The notes: generated from the sequence alone by a model not told the origin. Positions 26,802 to 36,330 are shown, counted from the first letter of the stretch. The stretch is 64,000 bases of DNA from Pantoea septica (GCF_002095575.1 NZ_MLJJ01000001.1:124001-188000), one strand, 5' to 3'. Numbers and translations: made by a program.

Positions 26802-29581
26802 ATGAATACTCGCACCCCGCTTTTAAATCCGCTGACTTTGCCCAACGGCGCGGTATTAAAAAATCGTCTGGTCATGGCGCCGATGACCACCTGTACGGGA
26901 TTTTACGACGGCACGGTGACCAGCGAGCTCGTGGAGTACTATCTCGCGCGCGCGCAGGCACGCTTGGTACGGTTATCGTCGAGTCCTGTTTTATCGATAA
27001 CAAAGGGCCCGCCTTTCCCGGCGCTATCGGCATCGACAGCGACAACAAGATCCCCGGACTTGCCCGCATCGCCGACGCGATTAAATCGCAGGGCTCGACG
27101 GCTATCCTGCAGATTTACCACGGCGGCCGCATGGTGGAACCGGGGCTGATCGGCGGCAAAACGCCGGTGGGCCCCAGCGCCATTGCCGCACCGCGCGAAG
27201 GCGCGACCACGCCGCAGGCGCTGACCGCCGATGAAGTCGAGGTGATGATCACTAAATTCGGCGACGCGGTGAACCGCGCCATCAAGGCGGGCTTCGACGG
27301 CGTGGAGCTGCACGGCGCCAATACCTATCTGATTCAGCAGTTCTTTTCCCCTAACTCCAACCAGCGCGACGACAAGTGGGGCGGCAGCCGCGAAAACCGC
27401 GCCCGTTTCCCGCTGGCGGTGCTGGATATCGCCCATAAAATGGCGGAGCGCATCGCGCATAACACCTTTATTATCGGCTATCGCTTCTCGCCGGAAGAGA
27501 TCGAAGTGCCCGGCATTCGCTTTGCCGACACGCTCTATCTGCTGGAGAAACTGGCGGAGCGCGGCCTCGACTACGTGCACTTTTCCATGGGCCAGCTGCT
27601 GCGTCCCTCTATCGTCGATACCCGCGATCCGACGCCGCTGATCGACAAATATATCGCGCAGCGTTCCGAACGCCTGGCGAAGGTGCCGGTTATCGGCGTC
27701 GGCGGCGTGGTGAATAAAGCCGACGTGGAGATGGCGCTGGAGCACGGCTACGATCTCGTGGCGATCGGCAAAGCCTGCATCGCTTACCCGGACTGGGCGG
27801 ATCGCGTGCTGAACAACGAGCATCTCGACCTCTATATCGACAGCACCCAGCGCGAAGCGCTGATGATCCCGGAACCGCTGTGGCGCTTCTCGCTGGTGGA
27901 CGCGATGATCCGCGAGGTCAGCGCGCCAGGCCGCAAATACAAGGCGGGCGTCTACCAGGAGAAAGTCGAAGCGGAAGCGCTGAAGCTGAAAATCAACGTC
28001 ACCCTGGATACCGACCGCATCACCGATATTTCGATGGTGCCGGACGATACGCTGGACGTCGATTTCACCGAGACCTTCGAAAGCCTGCGTAACCGCATCC
28101 TGGTGGCTAACAGCCCGCACGTCGACGCCATCAGCGGCGCCACCACCCAGAGCGAGGCGCTGAAAAAAGCGGTATCGCGCGCGCTCTCCACCTCCAGCAA
28201 AGAGTATGTGATTGAAGAGGGCGGCAACCCCGCTGCGCCGCAGAACTACGACGTGGTCGTGATCGGCAGCGGCGGCGCGGGCCTGGCGGCGGCGATTCAG
28301 GCGCACGACGAAGGCGCGCGCGTGGTGATCATCGAGAAGATGCCGACCATCGGCGGCAACACCATCAAAGCCTCAGTAGGGATGAACGCGGCGGAAACGC
28401 GCTTCCAGGCGATGAAGGGCATCAAAGACAGCAAAGAGCTCTTCTATCAGGAGACGCTGAAAGGCGGGCAGCATAAAAACAACCCGGCGCTGCTGCGCGA
28501 GTTCGTCGAGCTGGCGCCGGAGGCGATCGACTGGCTGGCGGATCACGGCATCGAGCTTAACGATATCACCATAACCGGCGGCATGAGCATCGACCGCACG
28601 CACCGCCCTGCAGACCGTTCGGCGGTTGGCGGCTACCTGATCAGCGGCCTGGTGAAAAATATCAACAAGCGCAACATCGAGGTACTGCTCGATACCTCGG
28701 TCGCTGAAATTCTCACCGAGAACGGCGCGGTAACGGGCGTGAAGGTGGTGGATGAGTACTACGACAGCCGTATCCTCTATGCGAAAAGCGTGATCGTCGC
28801 GACCGGCGGCTTCAGCGCCAACCGCGAGATGGTGGTGAAATATCGCCCTGAGCTGGACGGCTTCGTTACCACCAACCACAAAGGCGCGACCGGCAGCGGC
28901 ATCGCCATGCTGCAGAAGTTGGGGGCGGATACGGTCGATATGGGCGAAATCCAGATCCATCCCACCGTCGAGCAGACCACGTCGTATCTGATCTCTGAAT
29001 CGATTCGCGGCGGCGGCGCTATCCTGGTGTCGCAGGAGGGCAAACGCTTCTTCAACGAGATGGAGACCCGCGACAAGGTTTCCGCGCAGATTATCGCGCT
29101 GCCGGAGAAAAGCGCCTGGGTGATCTTCGACGAACAGGTGCGGGCGAACAACAAAGCGGCCGATGAGTATATCGCCAAGGGCTTTGTCATCAGCGCGCCA
29201 ACCGTAGGCGAGCTGGCGGTGAAGCTCAATATGGAGCACACCACCCTTGAGGAGACGCTGGCGCGCTACAACCAGTTCGTGGTGGATCAGAAGGATGAGG
29301 ATTTCGGCCGCACCACCGCGCTACGTCATCCGCTGAACCAGGGGCCGTTCTACGCCATCCGCGTCGCGCCTGGGGTGCATCACACCATGGGCGGCGTGAC
29401 CATCAATACCGACACCGCGGTGCTCGACAGCAACAAACAGGTGATCCGCGGCGCCTGGGCGGCGGGGGAAGTGGTCGGCGGCATCCACGGCGCCAACCGT
29501 ATCGGCGGCAACGCCGTGGCGGATATCATTATCTTTGGTATCCTTGCCGGACGTAACGCGGCGGCCCTGGCGCGCGGCTAG
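26802..29581 (+). pseudogene. NADH:fumarate reductase (OYE-like / FMN_bind / FAD), frameshifted
   Basis: Soluble three-domain fumarate reductase that would pass electrons from NADH to fumarate. Domains, numbered as if intact (about 926 residues): an Old-Yellow-Enzyme-like domain at 5-345 (LPNGAVLKNRLVMAPMTT; GFDGVELHGANTYLIQQF), FMN_bind with the ApbE attachment motif DAISGATT near 445, and a FAD-binding fumarate reductase domain from 480 (VVVIGSGGAGLAAA; HHTMGG; GGIHGANRIGGNA). ATG 26802 opens the first frame, but near 26950-26965 (GC-repeat tract) the reading shifts by one missing base and continues in another frame to 29581. Both sides are otherwise clean. The product is either disrupted or the base is a sequencing error. 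The same domain order is known from Klebsiella NADH:fumarate reductase. Confidence 0.85.
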
Positions 29582-29659
29582 CCCGCTATCGGCAACGGCG
29601 CGTCGGGCAACGCTACCTGGCGCGCCGGTGCCGGATCCACTTTGACAGCCGAGGCGAGT

Positions 29660-30634
29660 ATGTCAGCCGACGAAGGCGTTTACGCCTATTCCGCAGTACT
29701 GATGGGGTCGCCCATTCTTCTTAAGCTTTTCGAGGACAATGCGGCGCTGGCCGCGCAGGTCTTCCGGCTTATCCGTCATCAGGAGAATATCCTCACCGTC
29801 AACCGCGCCCACTCCGAGGTGATGGCGATCAACCACGCCGCAGGCAGAGAGCCGGTCTGCGTCAGCCGCGAAGTGTTCGATCTCATTCAGTGCGCGCACC
29901 AGGTCAGTCTGCTGCCGCACAGCCTGTTCAATTTCACTATCGGCCCGCTGGTCAAGCGCTGGAAAATCGGCTTTCAGGGGCGCAGCGTGCCGCCGCAGGG
30001 CGATCTGGAAAAGCTGATGGCGCTGACCGATCCGCGCGAGGTGGTGCTGGATCCTGAGCGGCGCAGCGTGTTTCTGCGCCAGCCGGGCATGGAGATCGAC
30101 CTGGGCGCTATCGCCAAAGGCTATATCGCCGACCTGGTGCGCAGCTTTCTGCGCCAGCAGGGGGTGGAAAGGGCGCTGATTAACCTGGGCGGCAACGTGC
30201 AGACGCTCGGCGCGCCGCCGCAGGCCGCCGGCTGGTCTGTGGGGCTAAAAACGCCGTTCGGCCAGGCGGACGAATTAATCGGCGTGATTGAGGTGGCAGG
30301 GAAATCGGTGGTGACGTCTGGGGTCTACGAGCGCTACTTCGAGCGGGACGGCCGCCTCTATCACCACATACTCGACGCGCGCAGCGGCTATCCGCTCGAC
30401 AACGAGCTGCTGAGCGTCACGGTGGTTTCCGACCGCTCGATAGATGGCGACATCTACACCACGCTGCTCTACGGGCTGGGGGGAGAGCAGAGCCTCGCGG
30501 CGCTGCGCGACGCGCCGCACATCGAAGCGATTTTCGTCACCCGCGACCAGCAGGTGATCTGCTCCTCGTCGCGCCAGTTCGCGTTTCGTCTGCACGACCG
30601 CCGCTATCAGCTGACTACTGACAATACTGCCTGA
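29660..30634 (+). CDS. apbE: FAD:protein FMN transferase (ApbE family)
   Basis: Flavin transferase of 324 residues that links FMN by a phosphoester to the Ser/Thr of DxxSGA[TS] motifs; such a motif is in the reductase just upstream. Conserved parts are DLGAIAKGYIADL (near 155), LINLGGNVQTLG (near 178), HHILDARSGYPLDN (near 237) and the metal-binding segment DGDIYTTLLYGLG (near 263). There is no signal peptide or lipobox, unlike periplasmic ApbE, which fits a cytoplasmic target. ATG 29660 follows GAGGCGAG; TTG 29642 is a weaker alternative. It lies 78 bp after the reductase and overlaps dcuR by 20 bp at the 3' ends. Confidence 0.9.
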   Translation: MSADEGVYAYSAVLMGSPILLKLFEDNAALAAQVFRLIRHQENILTVNRAHSEVMAINHAAGREPVCVSREVFDLIQCAHQVSLLPHSLFNFTIGPLVKRWKIGFQGRSVPPQGDLEKLMALTDPREVVLDPERRSVFLRQPGMEIDLGAIAKGYIADLVRSFLRQQGVERALINLGGNVQTLGAPPQAAGWSVGLKTPFGQADELIGVIEVAGKSVVTSGVYERYFERDGRLYHHILDARSGYPLDNELLSVTVVSDRSIDGDIYTTLLYGLGGEQSLAALRDAPHIEAIFVTRDQQVICSSSRQFAFRLHDRRYQLTTDNTA

Positions 30635-31334
30635 GCAGCGAATGGTATTCCGGCTGCAGGCGGTAGCGATAGACCGGGCGGCCGGTCGCCCCGTAGTGGA
30701 TGCTGGTGAAGAGAATATTGATCTGCGCCAGCCAGATCAGGTATTTGCGGCAGGAGACGCGCGAGATATTGACCTCCGCCGCCAGCTCGTCGGTGGAGAA
30801 CTCGCTGCCGGGATGGGCGTCGATCCACTGGCACAGGGTGCGCAGCGTCTGCGGCGTCAGGCCTTTCGGCAGCCGTTTGCTGTCGTTGCTGGTGGGCGGA
30901 TTGCCGTGGATCAGCTGGTCGACTTCCGCCTGCTGGTAGTAGAGATGGGTATCCATCAGCGACTTCTTCTGCCGCCAGTTGGTGAGCGCCTCTTCAAAAC
31001 GCGGGAACTGAAAGGGTTTGATCAGATAGTCCACCACGCCGTAGTGCAGCGAGGTTTTGATGGTGGCGGCGTCGGCGGCGGATGAAATAATGATCACCTC
31101 GACAGGCTGTTTCGCCTCGCGCAGCTCCGGCAGCAGATCCAGCCCGTTCTCATGCTGCAGATAGATATCGAGCAGCACCAGATCCACGGCGGGTTCGCTG
31201 TGAAGGATCATCTCTTTCGCCTGCTGCAGCGTCGACGCCGTGCCGACGCAGTGAAAGCCCGGCACCTGCCCGACGTAAACGCGATTCAGCTCGGCGACCA
31301 TAGCGTCATCATCGACCACTAACACATTGATCAT
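30615..31334 (-). CDS. dcuR: Response regulator DcuR
   Basis: Cytoplasmic response regulator of 239 residues, same length as E. coli DcuR and collinear with it. The receiver domain has acidic residues VDDDA, the phosphoacceptor Asp56 in LLDIY, SSAADAAT and the Lys of LIKPF. The C-terminal half is the CitB-type HTH with FSTDELAAEVNISRVSCRKYLIWL. It is expected to activate fumarate reductase, fumarase and dicarboxylate carrier genes when DcuS senses C4-dicarboxylates. Its start overlaps the dcuS stop by 4 bp. Confidence 0.97.
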   Translation of the reverse strand: MINVLVVDDDAMVAELNRVYVGQVPGFHCVGTASTLQQAKEMILHSEPAVDLVLLDIYLQHENGLDLLPELREAKQPVEVIIISSAADAATIKTSLHYGVVDYLIKPFQFPRFEEALTNWRQKKSLMDTHLYYQQAEVDQLIHGNPPTSNDSKRLPKGLTPQTLRTLCQWIDAHPGSEFSTDELAAEVNISRVSCRKYLIWLAQINILFTSIHYGATGRPVYRYRLQPEYHSLLRQYCQ

Positions 31335-32944
31335 GCGGTTTTGTTGCCTCCATCCCAGGGAAGTTGTACAAAAAATTGGGTAAACACGCCGGGTTCCGAC
31401 TCCACGCTGACGCTGCCGCCGAGGCTTTCCGTCTGCTGCTTCAGCAGATAAAGCCCGACGCCGCGATCCTCGCCTTTGGTTGAAAAGCCTTTGTCAAAGA
31501 TAGCATCCAGCTGGTCGGTCGGGATGCCGGGCCCGTCGTCGCTGACCTCGCAAGCCAGCCAGCCGTTCTGGTAGTGCAGCATCACGTGGATATCGCCGTT
31601 GTGTTCACTGCCCAGCGCGTCGAGCGCGTTCTCGATCAGATTGCCGAGCACGGTGATCAGCACGGCGATCTGCTGCTCGTTGCCGATATCGGGCAGGAAG
31701 CTGGCGTCGCTCAGCGTCAGGCGATGGCCGCTGTCCGAGGCGCGGTTGATTTTACTCAGCAGGAAGCCGGCGATTACCGGCGACTTGATTTTGTCGAGCA
31801 GCGAACCGATTTCGGTCTGGTAGTTGTTCGCCGTTTTCAAAATATAGGCTTCGACCTGCGCATAGTTTTTCATGTGCAGCAGGCCGAGGATCACGTGCAG
31901 CTTATTCATAAACTCATGCGAGCGCTCACGCAGCGCGTCGACGTAGTTTACCATGCCGCTCAGCCGCTGCAGCAGCCGCGTGATTTCGGTTTTATCCCTG
32001 AAGGTGCAGACCGCGCCGATAAGCCGCTGCTGGCTGTAGACCGGCACGGTGTTGCTCAGCAGCACGTGGCCGTTGATATTCAGCTCTTCGTCGCGCCGCG
32101 CGCGGCCGGTTGCCAGCGTCTCCTGCAGCTGAGCGTGAATGACGCTGGCGTCCTCCATGCTGCCGGAGCTCTCCTCCGTCAGCAGCTTTTGCGCCGCCTC
32201 GTTGATCAGCGATACCTCGGCATGGGCGTCCACCGCGATGACGCCCTCTTTGACCGAGTGCAGGATCGCCTGGCGCTGCTCGAACAGCGAGGAGATCTCC
32301 CAGGGTTCGAGCCCGAAGAGAATGCGCTTCAGGGTTTTCACCAGCGCCAGCGTGCCCAGCGCGCCCGCCAGCGCGCCGATCAGGATGGTCCAGATAATGC
32401 TCCAGCGGCTCTGGTTGATCTGATCGCTGACCGCCTCCAGCGAGATGCCTATCGACACCACGCCGATCTGCTGCTGCTGCGCGTTGTAGACCGGCGTAAA
32501 GACGCGCAGCGCCTCCGCCAGCGAGCCGCGATTGACCGAGACGTTCTCTTTGCCCTGCAGCGCCGGATTGATATCGTCGCCGATAAAGTGCTGGCCAATC
32601 AGCGCCGGATTAAGATGGGAGTAGCGGATGCCCTGCATATTGGTCACCACCACGAACAGCAGATTGTTATGCTGCTGCGCTGCGCGGGCGACAGGCTGGA
32701 TAACGCCGGCGTCCGGCGGCCCGCTCAGCGCCTGCTGGATGGCGGGCACGTCCGCCAGCGTGCGCGCCACAGCCATCGCCTTGTCTTCCAGCTGCTTCTG
32801 CGTGGCGCTGCCGATCTGAAAGAAGTAGAGCAGATGCACGCTGAGCAGCACGAAGGTCACTACCGCGCCGATCATCAGCGTGACCAGCGTGCTGAGCTTC
32901 ATATGTTTTTTGCGGGTCCGGTTGCCTTGCGGTGTGTCGCGCAT
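31331..32944 (-). CDS. dcuS: C4-dicarboxylate sensor histidine kinase DcuS
   Basis: Membrane histidine kinase of 537 residues (E. coli 543). TM1 at about 20-42 and TM2 at about 180-202 flank a periplasmic PAS domain whose ligand residues Arg107 and His110 (RYSH) and a later Arg in ALRVFTP are conserved with E. coli, so fumarate/succinate/malate sensing is expected. A cytoplasmic PAS domain follows, then the phosphoacceptor His in RERSHEFMNKLH and the ATP-binding boxes (LIENALDALG, SDDGPGI, GVGLYLLKQ). ATG 32944 has AAAGGA 7 bp upstream. It is co-translated with dcuR. No dcuB or other Dcu carrier is present in the window. Confidence 0.97.
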   Translation of the reverse strand: MRDTPQGNRTRKKHMKLSTLVTLMIGAVVTFVLLSVHLLYFFQIGSATQKQLEDKAMAVARTLADVPAIQQALSGPPDAGVIQPVARAAQQHNNLLFVVVTNMQGIRYSHLNPALIGQHFIGDDINPALQGKENVSVNRGSLAEALRVFTPVYNAQQQQIGVVSIGISLEAVSDQINQSRWSIIWTILIGALAGALGTLALVKTLKRILFGLEPWEISSLFEQRQAILHSVKEGVIAVDAHAEVSLINEAAQKLLTEESSGSMEDASVIHAQLQETLATGRARRDEELNINGHVLLSNTVPVYSQQRLIGAVCTFRDKTEITRLLQRLSGMVNYVDALRERSHEFMNKLHVILGLLHMKNYAQVEAYILKTANNYQTEIGSLLDKIKSPVIAGFLLSKINRASDSGHRLTLSDASFLPDIGNEQQIAVLITVLGNLIENALDALGSEHNGDIHVMLHYQNGWLACEVSDDGPGIPTDQLDAIFDKGFSTKGEDRGVGLYLLKQQTESLGGSVSVESEPGVFTQFFVQLPWDGGNKTA

Positions 32945-33273
32945 CGTCGGTCCTTTGTCGGAAAGCGGTGGGGTATTATCGCTTTCTGGGGGCCTTTGCA
33001 AAGGCTTTTAGCGCGAAGCGGGGTGAGCCGTTGGTTAGCGCATGTCGGGCGGGCGAGAAGCGGCCGGATTTAGTACGAAAAATATACGGCTGGCAAGGTG
33101 CGCTGAGTCAGGGTGAATGCGGGATAGGGCATAATCTTTAGTAGTTACAGCATACTTATAAAGCGATTAATATGAAGCGAAACAGCAGTGCGAGCTCTGT
33201 CTGGCAAGGGAAAAGCACAGATGGCGTTCAGAATGGCCCATACAGGAACGCCCGGGCCCGGACAGCATGTATT

Positions 33274-33519
33274 ATGGGGAACTCCAATCAGTCACGACTC
33301 TACCTGTATCACGCTTATCTGGTATATATGAAGGCACACGGCTACAAGAACACACTCAGCCTCACCATGTTCGGCAAGGGCTTGCCAACCATGCTGAAAG
33401 AGTACGGCCTGAATGACGAAAAACGATGAACCAGTCAGGGCATGCAGACCAACCTAACGCTCAAAGAAGAAAGCAACGGCGATTGGTTGCCGAAGTGCGA
33501 TGAGCCTGCATCGAAATAA
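33274..33519 (+). pseudogene. 3' remnant of phage P4-type DNA primase/helicase
   Basis: Only the C-terminal end is recognisable: LYHAYLVYMKAHGYKNTLSL, then LPTMLKEYGLNDEKR, an in-frame TGA at about 33427, and in the same frame GMQTNLTLKEESNGDWLPKC up to TAA at 33517. This is the typical tail of D5/P4 alpha-like primases of satellite prophages. Upstream sequence (33172-33273) reads open but is not recognisable. A decayed P4-like satellite is implied. Confidence 0.65.
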
Positions 33520-33530
33520 CCTACTTTAGA

Positions 33531-33553
33531 CCGACTTAGCCGGTCTTTTACAT
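33531..33553 (+). terminator. Terminator after primase remnant
   Basis: Short stem GACCG(actta)CGGTC followed by TTTT, 12 bp past the remnant's last stop; likely the original primase terminator. From 33554 to 33660 the DNA is AT-rich without a gene. Confidence 0.5.
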
Positions 33554-33678
33554 CCATTCAAATCAGCTAGTAACTTCGGTTTATTTTTAGAGATTTAGCA
33601 GTTTAATTGACGTGATATTCTCAGCTATCATCAGCTTTTAATTTTGTACTCGCGGGGGATCGTAAATTGCAAATTTGC

Positions 33679-33795
33679 ATGATGGACTATAGTCGTCTTT
33701 CATCCGACGGAAAAAGCGTCAAATCAAATTGCTATGGCGTCGGTTCGTTTGATGTGTTGTCTGGAATAGATAAATATATTAACAATCCGAATTGA
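33679..33795 (+). CDS. Small ORF cut off at an IS end (unknown)
   Basis: I do not recognise this 38-residue product (begins MMDYSRLSSDGKSVKSN and ends DKYINNPN). It is preceded by a GGGGG purine run and could also start at TTG 33667. It stops a few bases before the left end of the IS3-family remnant, so it may be the 5' part of a longer gene interrupted there. Support is weak. Confidence 0.3.
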   Translation: MMDYSRLSSDGKSVKSNCYGVGSFDVLSGIDKYINNPN

Positions 33796-33802
33796 ATCGC
33801 CA

Positions 33803-34360
33803 TGGGTTTAACAGACACCCCAGAGTCATTTAAGATGACTTAAAGAGAGGGGCCCATGAGCGGTAAGCGTTATCCCGAAGAGTTTAAAACTGAAGCGGTC
33901 AAACAGGTTGTTGATCGCGGTTATTCTGTTGCCAGCGTTGCAACACGTCTTGATATCACCACCCACAGCCTTTACGTTTGGATAAAGAAGTACGGCCCGG
34001 ACTCATCCACTAATAAAGAACAGTCAGATGCTCAGGCCGATATGCGCCGACTCCAGTAGGAGCTGAAGCGAGTTACCGACGAACGGGACATATTAAAAAA
34101 GCCGCAGCGTACTTCGCAAAGCTGTCCGACTGAGGTACGCCTTTATCCGTGACCATACCTGTTGCTGGCCTGTTCGCCTGCTCTGTCGGGGGCTTGATGT
34201 TCACCCCAGCGGCTTTTACGCCTGGCTTCAGCAGACGCATTCTCAGCGCCACCAGGCAGATGTGAGACTGACGGGACAGATCAAACAGTCTGGCTGGAGT
34301 CCGGTTGTGTTTACGGGTATTGCAAGATCCATCTGGACCTGCGGGATGATCCACAAAAAA
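33803..34360 (+). mobile_element. IS3-family insertion sequence remnant
   Basis: OrfA begins at ATG 33856 (SGKRYPEEFKTEAVKQVVDRG, a typical IS3 HTH transposase start) and is broken by a TAG at 34057; the frame then continues ELKRVTDERDILKK before a one-base loss in the A-run. Parts of OrfB follow in other frames (HPSGFYAWLQQ, RKIHLDLRD-like) and end near 34350, where the element is truncated. The left end is near 33803. It cannot transpose on its own. Confidence 0.8.
33856..34059 (+). pseudogene. IS3-family transposase OrfA, truncated by stop
   Basis: Encodes 67 residues of the OrfA helix-turn-helix protein: KRYPEEFKTEAVKQVV, then SVASVATRLDITTHSLYVWIKKYG, and the start of the leucine-zipper region DMRRLQ before a TAG where related proteins read Lys or Gln. 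Downstream sequence still encodes the rest in pieces. Non-functional. Confidence 0.8.
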
Positions 34361-34382
34361 TGCGACAAGGAAAATTGTCGCA
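34361..34382. terminator. Hairpin at the right edge of the IS remnant
   Basis: Arms TGCGACA and TGTCGCA enclose an 8-base loop and run into a short T/A-rich stretch. It precedes the two-gene unit starting at 34496 and may shield it from upstream transcription. Confidence 0.45.
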
Positions 34383-34495
34383 CTTTAAATGAACCATCGT
34401 TTAACTTTTAATAATATTTGATACCAGCTTCAAACGCGACAAGAGCAATTGCTGAGGATAAAGTGACTGTTCAAACCGAACGACATGGAGGTGTT

Positions 34496-35185
34496 ATGAG
34501 CAAGCGCATTGACGTGACCGGAAAGAGTGGCGCGACCCTGTCAGCCAAAGGTAGCGGCCTTATCTATACAAAAGAGCTGGGATGGCTTGATCTCGGCCAT
34601 GCCAGAGGTACAGACATTCGCCTTTTGCTTAACCAGTTCCGCTCTGGTGAAGCCGGAACAAAGGAGTATTACCGGGTTTCATACCGCCAGCAGATGAGCT
34701 ATCGCGGCACGCTCTTTAACACGGGCCGCTATGTCGAGTGGGAAGTGAAAAAAGGCAGAACCCGGCGAGAGATTGACAGCATTGCACTGGCGATGATGAT
34801 GCATACTGCCTCACTGTTCGAGCACTGGCAGACCCGCTTTAGCTGGGTTACCGACAGCGGGTTCAGCGCAGAGGATCTGGTTTCTGATCTGCTGGGATTT
34901 TACTCGGTTGTCCGCCCCACCAATTACCTTGATTTGTTAACCATCGACCCGAAAGAGAAAGCATTGCGTCGCTGGGACTTTTACGGTTCTGTTGGCCAGA
35001 ATAAAAATAAGTCTTTCCTGCCGTTGCTTTTCCCTGATCCTAATGACCCCTGCATTCGACACACTCCTTATTATGGCAAATTACCACACTGGATGAAGCA
35101 GATTGACCCGTTTACTGATACGGGCAGTAAGATCGCAAGACCGTTAATCAAGAACGGGGTCAGTTTCGGATTTCTGGCGGGCTAG
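34496..35185 (+). CDS. Unknown protein, possible toxin/effector of a two-gene unit
   Basis: I do not firmly recognise this 229-residue protein. It starts MSKRIDVTGKSGATLSAKGSG, has no signal peptide or transmembrane segment, and contains GWLDLGHARGTDIRLLLNQF near residue 35 and a single Cys near residue 190 (NDPCIRHTPYYG). A conserved early His plus a late Cys would be compatible with a permuted papain/NlpC-like fold, but this is speculation. ATG 34496 follows GGAGG. Its stop is 4 bp before the next gene, which encodes a membrane-anchored small protein, the arrangement of an effector with its immunity protein. It is intact amid pseudogenes, suggesting selection. Confidence 0.65.
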   Translation: MSKRIDVTGKSGATLSAKGSGLIYTKELGWLDLGHARGTDIRLLLNQFRSGEAGTKEYYRVSYRQQMSYRGTLFNTGRYVEWEVKKGRTRREIDSIALAMMMHTASLFEHWQTRFSWVTDSGFSAEDLVSDLLGFYSVVRPTNYLDLLTIDPKEKALRRWDFYGSVGQNKNKSFLPLLFPDPNDPCIRHTPYYGKLPHWMKQIDPFTDTGSKIARPLIKNGVSFGFLAG

Positions 35186-35189
35186 AACC

Positions 35190-35606
35190 ATGAGATTTTT
35201 ACGTAATACGATATACATTATCCTGGCTGTAATCATTGGGGTTACTGTCTTCGCTGTCAGCTTTTCACCGGCACCGGGCGAAGGTAAAAGCTACAGGGAA
35301 AGTGACTCCATCAGTTATTCATGGTTCACCAGCGATTTGATTAAACATGCCCCGAGAATCAGTGAGACATATGACTTTGAGTATCGTGCGCAGGATGGCG
35401 CATCACCTGAAATGAATTCAGTCACATTCCATAATACAAATGACGCTGAAAAGATTCGCAGTTACTTCAAAGAAAAAGGCTTTGTTTACGAAACCACGGA
35501 TAGTTTTGGTGAACAATGGACGCACTATGATTCAGGTCTGGTGATGTCATTAGCCATCGACAAAAACCAGAAAACCGTGGTTCTGACGGAACTTTCATAC
35601 CCCTGA
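35190..35606 (+). CDS. Membrane-anchored small protein, possible immunity protein
   Basis: Unrecognised protein of 138 residues. One hydrophobic helix (about residues 6-27) acts as an uncleaved anchor or signal, followed by a polar, mostly strand-predicted domain that would face the periplasm and ends VVLTELSYP. It begins 4 bp after the preceding gene and a strong terminator follows, so the two form a bicistronic unit. By position and topology it could neutralise an envelope-acting toxin encoded upstream. No direct evidence of immunity function exists in the sequence. Confidence 0.6.
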   Translation: MRFLRNTIYIILAVIIGVTVFAVSFSPAPGEGKSYRESDSISYSWFTSDLIKHAPRISETYDFEYRAQDGASPEMNSVTFHNTNDAEKIRSYFKEKGFVYETTDSFGEQWTHYDSGLVMSLAIDKNQKTVVLTELSYP

Positions 35607-35614
35607 ACACAAAA

Positions 35615-35636
35615 CCCCCGGCACAACACCGGGGGG
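35615..35636 (+). terminator. Terminator of the two-gene unit
   Basis: Perfect 7-bp GC stem CCCCCGG/CCGGGGG with an 8-base loop (35615-35636), 9 bp after the stop. A short AATT follows rather than a long T-run. Confidence 0.65.
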
Positions 35637-35642
35637 AATTCG

Positions 35643-36330
35643 TCAGGCGGTCTGAGAGTCGAGCTTCAACTTTTCTGCAAGCCGGTGCAGGCCGTTAGCT
35701 CCCAAAAACTCTTCTGCCCGTTCGGCAAACTCCTGCTAGTTTTCTCCAATAAACCAGGTTAAAACCTCGCGTTCACGCCCTTGCCGTTGAACCAGCGAAC
35801 GAAGACGTTGTGCAGGTAACCATCGCCATTAATCCATTGCAGGACGTTAAGATGCTCGCTGGGCGGACAGCAGGTGCATCAGGGCGTGTTCACCCTCACG
35901 GCAGGCCACGGCCATAGCCTTATCGACGTTTTGCTGTACCCGGCGATAAGCCGTCGAATAAGTCGGAATATTCCAGCCGTGGAATTGCGCCGCGAGTTTC
36001 AGCCTTGCATAACATTTGCGAAACGCGGGTTGCTCCGGGCGCAGGAAATCGGCAAGCAGGAATTGCCAGGCATCCTCGTCAAATTCGACCTTCTTTGCTT
36101 CATGCTTTGAGCCACCGCGTTTGTCGATAAGAACGCCACCCAGTCAGATTTTGCATATTTCTGCACCTGATAGTATTTATCTCTCAGAGAGGCTGCGCTT
36201 ACCTGAAACTGGCGGGCCGCAGTCTGAAAGGCTGTTTTGCTCCAGTCTTTACCGGATGAAGTGATGAAAGAGATTTTATCTAAGTATGAAAACGCTGAAC
36301 ATAACAGCCCCGTAGCACCGAGCACGGAAC
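35643..36330 (-). pseudogene. Mu-type transposase remnant (MuA-like), multiply disrupted
   Basis: Read on the minus strand from about 36330: [26 protein letters not shown], then after a one-base shift near 36135 [21 protein letters not shown] and [21 protein letters not shown], with a stop after LLSAQRAS. Another frame gives [20 protein letters not shown], matching the start of the Mu transposase catalytic domain. A different frame then ends in EEFLGANGLHRLAEKLKLDSQTA at 35643 and may be a fused fragment of another gene, with an in-frame TAG. At least two shifts and two stops are present. Non-functional. Confidence 0.6.

Noticed and set aside
31574-33073. Plus-strand open frame of 499 codons opposite dcuS
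   Set aside because: No recognisable domain and repetitive composition; the opposite strand is an unambiguous DcuS.
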